Origin: CAVTJX01 sp963735175
Lineage (GTDB): Bacteria > Electryoneota > RPQS01
Reading direction: 5' to 3'
Assembly (NCBI GenBank): GCA_963735175.1
Contig: CAVTJX010000019.1
Span: forward strand, 110,419 to 174,418
DNA length: 64,000 nt
Below are positions 61,608-64,000 of the stretch, piece by piece (the stretch's first letter is position 1; each line of letters begins with the position of its first letter). The position numbers were made by a program, and so were the translations under genes. Below the pieces are notes generated by a model. That model was not told the DNA's origin, did not search any database, and saw only the letters and a list, made by a program, of their open reading frames with translations.

Positions 61608-62909
61608 ATGTTTAGTATTTGTTTGCTGTCCCTCGCTATTTGCGCCTCCACTGCGTTTGCTCAAGATCATTGGCAACTGATCTGTGAAGTGGAATTCCCC
61701 TGCCAGACAATTTATTTCACCTCCCCCTCCGTCGGCTGGGCCGGCAATATTTTCAGTCGCCCCGCACCCAACTACGTACTGTATAAAACAACTGACGGCG
61801 GCTATTCGTGGCATGGGGTGATTCCGTGGGATCCGCAGCTTGGCCCTCACAGGGTCACGTTCTATGATGCGTGTCATGGATTCTTAGCCTCTTGCGGAAA
61901 GGCAGCGATCACGGTCGATGGAGAAAACTGGACACCATTTTACTTGCCCTCGGGAATTTGTGTTGACGAAGCAGTCTATCTGGATTCTCTCCACCTGATT
62001 GGCACTAGCACCATGTTCTGGGGCGAAGATTCCTCCCGACGGCAACTCAGCTTCAGCAATGACGGCGGCTGGACATGGGAAAGCCAATATGTGGGCCTTT
62101 CGGGGGATAAAGATTTTCACGAACTCACCGTGTCACCTTCAGGGACACTCTTGGTTTCGGGCGGCACGGGCGAAATCTGGCGGAGTACAGACCACGGGCA
62201 ATCGTGGCAGGTCATCGAAGATTTACCAGTATCCTATGTCGATGCCATCGCGGTCGCGGACACGTCCGTTTTCTATCTAACATGTTCTGGTAGCTACATT
62301 CAGGCGCCGCGGATTGCCCGCAGCGTGGATGGCGGTCAAAGCTGGGGTGTAGTCTGGACTGACACGCTCCATCCCGGCCCGTTCTTTTATACGGATGCGG
62401 TGTTCACAGATCGGCGTCATGGGTGGATCGCCGGCGATAGTAGCTTTATGTTGCGAACGACCGACGGAGGCGAAACGTGGAATACGATGACACTGCCCGA
62501 CTCCTCGGAGGTATTCGCAGGATGGCGTTTATCGACTTTACACTGGGCTGGGGTATCAAACCGGGGGTGTTTACAACAAGCCGCATCTTCCATTGGGGCG
62601 CTGCAGGAGACGGCACTCCTAGCGCATGGCACACGCCCGCCACCCTCCAACTTCCGCATCGCCTCTGTCTATCCAAATCCTTTCAATGCCTCGACTACGA
62701 TCAGTCTGCATCTCACGCAACCGACGTGGATTTCAGCCACGATCTACGATCTCTTAGGGCGTCCTGTCGATGTCCTTGCGGATAGGCTGCCACTGAATGG
62801 CGACTCACAGCTCACCTGGAAAGGATCAAATCATGCGACGGGTATCTACTTCCTGCGCGTCACGGACGGCACTTTTACCGTCACGACGAAGCTCTGCCTG
62901 CTGCGGTAA
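61608..62909 (+). CDS. Secreted BNR/Ycf48-like beta-propeller with Por type A sorting domain
   Basis: This 433-residue protein has a signal peptide (MFSICLLSLAICASTAFAQ). The body has repeated BNR/Asp-box-like blades: YKTTDGGYSWHGV, SFSNDGGWTWESQ, WRSTDHGQSWQVI, ARSVDGGQSWGVVW and LRTTDGGETWNTM, spaced as in photosystem-stability-factor (Ycf48)-like propellers. The C-terminus is a complete Por/T9SS type A domain: ASVYPNPFNASTTISLHL, ISATIYDLLGRPVDVLAD and ATGIYFLRVTDGTFTVTTKL. It is intact, and its translation start lies just behind leader copy 2. Probably a surface-exposed binding protein; sialidase catalytic residues are not evident. Confidence 0.88.
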   Translation: MFSICLLSLAICASTAFAQDHWQLICEVEFPCQTIYFTSPSVGWAGNIFSRPAPNYVLYKTTDGGYSWHGVIPWDPQLGPHRVTFYDACHGFLASCGKAAITVDGENWTPFYLPSGICVDEAVYLDSLHLIGTSTMFWGEDSSRRQLSFSNDGGWTWESQYVGLSGDKDFHELTVSPSGTLLVSGGTGEIWRSTDHGQSWQVIEDLPVSYVDAIAVADTSVFYLTCSGSYIQAPRIARSVDGGQSWGVVWTDTLHPGPFFYTDAVFTDRRHGWIAGDSSFMLRTTDGGETWNTMTLPDSSEVFAGWRLSTLHWAGVSNRGCLQQAASSIGALQETALLAHGTRPPPSNFRIASVYPNPFNASTTISLHLTQPTWISATIYDLLGRPVDVLADRLPLNGDSQLTWKGSNHATGIYFLRVTDGTFTVTTKLCLLR

Positions 62910-63993
62910 CTGGCGTTGGACTGTCTGGGTTTGTGTAATCAGTTTGCTGGTAGTATCTCTGCCTGTGCTTGCGAGCGATAGTGATCCTGTCCCGGGAAAG
63001 CTGGTCATCAAATTTTCGCAACAGATTGTTCCGCTGTCGATTACTCGTGGTGGTAGCGGTATCTCCACGGGGATTGCGTGGCTTGATTCCATTAACTTGA
63101 ATTACGGGCTGTTGGAAATTCGCCCGTTGTATCCCCGGCCCTTTAACCCAAGCCTTGCCGCCTGGTATCGCTTAATGTTCCCGCCCGAGGCTCCCATCGT
63201 ATCGCTAATTGACTCGTTTCAGAGTCATTCCGATGTCGTCCATGCCGAAGCCAGTTACCGCCTGATTCCTGAGACGCCATGTGACCCAAACGACTCCCTG
63301 TTTGTATTGCATTCCGGCCCGCTTTCAAACCAGTGGTTTCATAGTGTTCTCCGGACAAATAGCAGCCCTTACGTCTGGAACTGCGGGCAAGGAGTGGTTG
63401 GTGATTCGAATGTGCTGATTGCTATTGTGGATCCGGAAGGCTTTGCCTACACACACCCTGATCTCGGCGATGTCCGGACCGGTGGCCCGACGAATTTCTT
63501 CATCAATTCGGGTGAAGAGGCTCTTACGTATGGGGATTCTCTGACTGGTTACGTCCGTGGTTACCAACTTCGTGGCGATAGCCTCGATTCAGACAATAAC
63601 GGATACCTCGACGATAGGCACGGATATGATTTTACGGACAGTCTTGCCAACCATCCCGACAACAACCCGTGGATGGATCACGATTTTTATGTCCCCGCCC
63701 GGTGGTTACAACACGGGACATTAATCGCGGGAGTTATCGGCGCGATGACAAACAACGCCAAGGGTGTGTCTTCCCGCCGAGGCAGGTCCCCTGACCTGCC
63801 CGGAATCTGTATTTCAGACATCCGCATTCTTCGACCGAACTTTCGACCGAGGATAGCCACGCATCGTTCAGCGTCATTTCCAGACCGCGTTTCCGGAATC
63901 CACTTGCACAGCGATGAGATTCTCTATTCCATCATCGACATCAACGGCACTAACGTTCCTGTCCAGATTGCATCGCAAATACTATTAGAATGA
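62833..63993 (+). pseudogene. S8-family serine peptidase, N-terminal part only; disrupted
   Basis: The ATG at 62833 overlaps the preceding gene by 77 bases and follows AAGGA. It gives a long basic start and then a membrane/signal segment (WTVWVCVISLLVVSLPVLAS). A prodomain (GKLVIKFSQQIVPLSITRGG) is followed by the Asp box (VLIAIVDPEGFAYTHPDLGD), a calcium-like DSDNNGYLDDRHGYDFTD stretch and the His box (WLQHGTLIAGVIGAMTNNAK). Homology stops near 63768, just before a palindrome at 63781. The remaining 70 or so residues are unrelated, and the frame ends in the 39-nt repeat. The catalytic Ser region is absent, so this cannot be an active peptidase as written. Confidence 0.8.
63781..63800. repeat. 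Palindrome interrupting the S8 peptidase gene
   Basis: GGCAGGTC and GACCTGCC surround CCCT, at the point where subtilase homology ends. It looks like an inserted small palindromic element. Confidence 0.55.
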
Positions 63994-64000
63994 TATTGTT
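63962..64000 (+). repeat. 39-nt direct repeat, copy 2 (reaches the window edge)
   Basis: It matches 61366-61404 with two mismatches and may continue beyond the window. By analogy with copy 1, another promoter and leader element could follow. Confidence 0.75.

Overview
This window looks like part of a GC-rich genome from the FCB (Fibrobacteres-Chlorobi-Bacteroidetes) side of Bacteria, probably an uncultured candidate phylum (Zixibacteria/KSB1/Electryoneota-like is my guess, not demonstrable here). The clues are Por-type (T9SS type A) C-terminal sorting domains, a large secretome of C25, M14, M16, M6 and S8 peptidases with Ig/Fn3-like tails, and Gram-negative outer-membrane genes. No rRNA, tRNA or CRISPR array was seen.

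Central metabolism fills 0.4-17 kb. A 2-oxoglutarate dehydrogenase operon (odhA-odhB-lpdA) is followed by a convergent phosphate-uptake operon (porin, pstS-pstC-pstA-pstB-phoU) with a candidate Pho box, an aldo/keto reductase, and a homodimeric-type pyruvate dehydrogenase (aceE-aceF). The single lpdA can serve both complexes. From 17 to 30 kb come a POT transporter with a tandem GNAT protein, a four-gene operon (class V aminotransferase, unknown small protein, two V4R-like proteins), an M16 peptidase, and an archaeal-type GatD/GatE amidotransferase pair split by a DUF559 nuclease that sits in a palindromic repeat.

From 30 to 64 kb the window is a secretome island: a huge Cys-rich protein, beta-helix proteins, two C25 (gingipain-like) peptidases, an M14 carboxypeptidase, an M6 metalloprotease, two S8 subtilases, an Omp28/Kre9-repeat protein, a P-domain protein and beta-propellers. 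They are interspersed with two methyltransferases, a PhzF protein and a flavodiiron protein. Two sorting styles are visible: a classical Por type A tail on a few proteins, and a shared Fn3-like tail ending exactly at the C-terminus on six others.

The most interesting non-coding object is a 117-nt element present twice (57951 and 61487, about 91% identical, no gaps). Each copy follows a similar promoter, contains a terminator-like hairpin whose differences preserve pairing, ends in the Shine-Dalgarno sequence, and sits directly before a secreted-protein gene. It looks like a duplicated regulatory leader. A separate 39-nt repeat lies where two secreted-protein genes break off.

Caution: about a dozen genes, including housekeeping ones, are broken by single-base indels. 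This pattern fits uncorrected sequencing or assembly errors better than mass pseudogenisation. CDS coordinates below span the inferred whole gene, and each indel is named.
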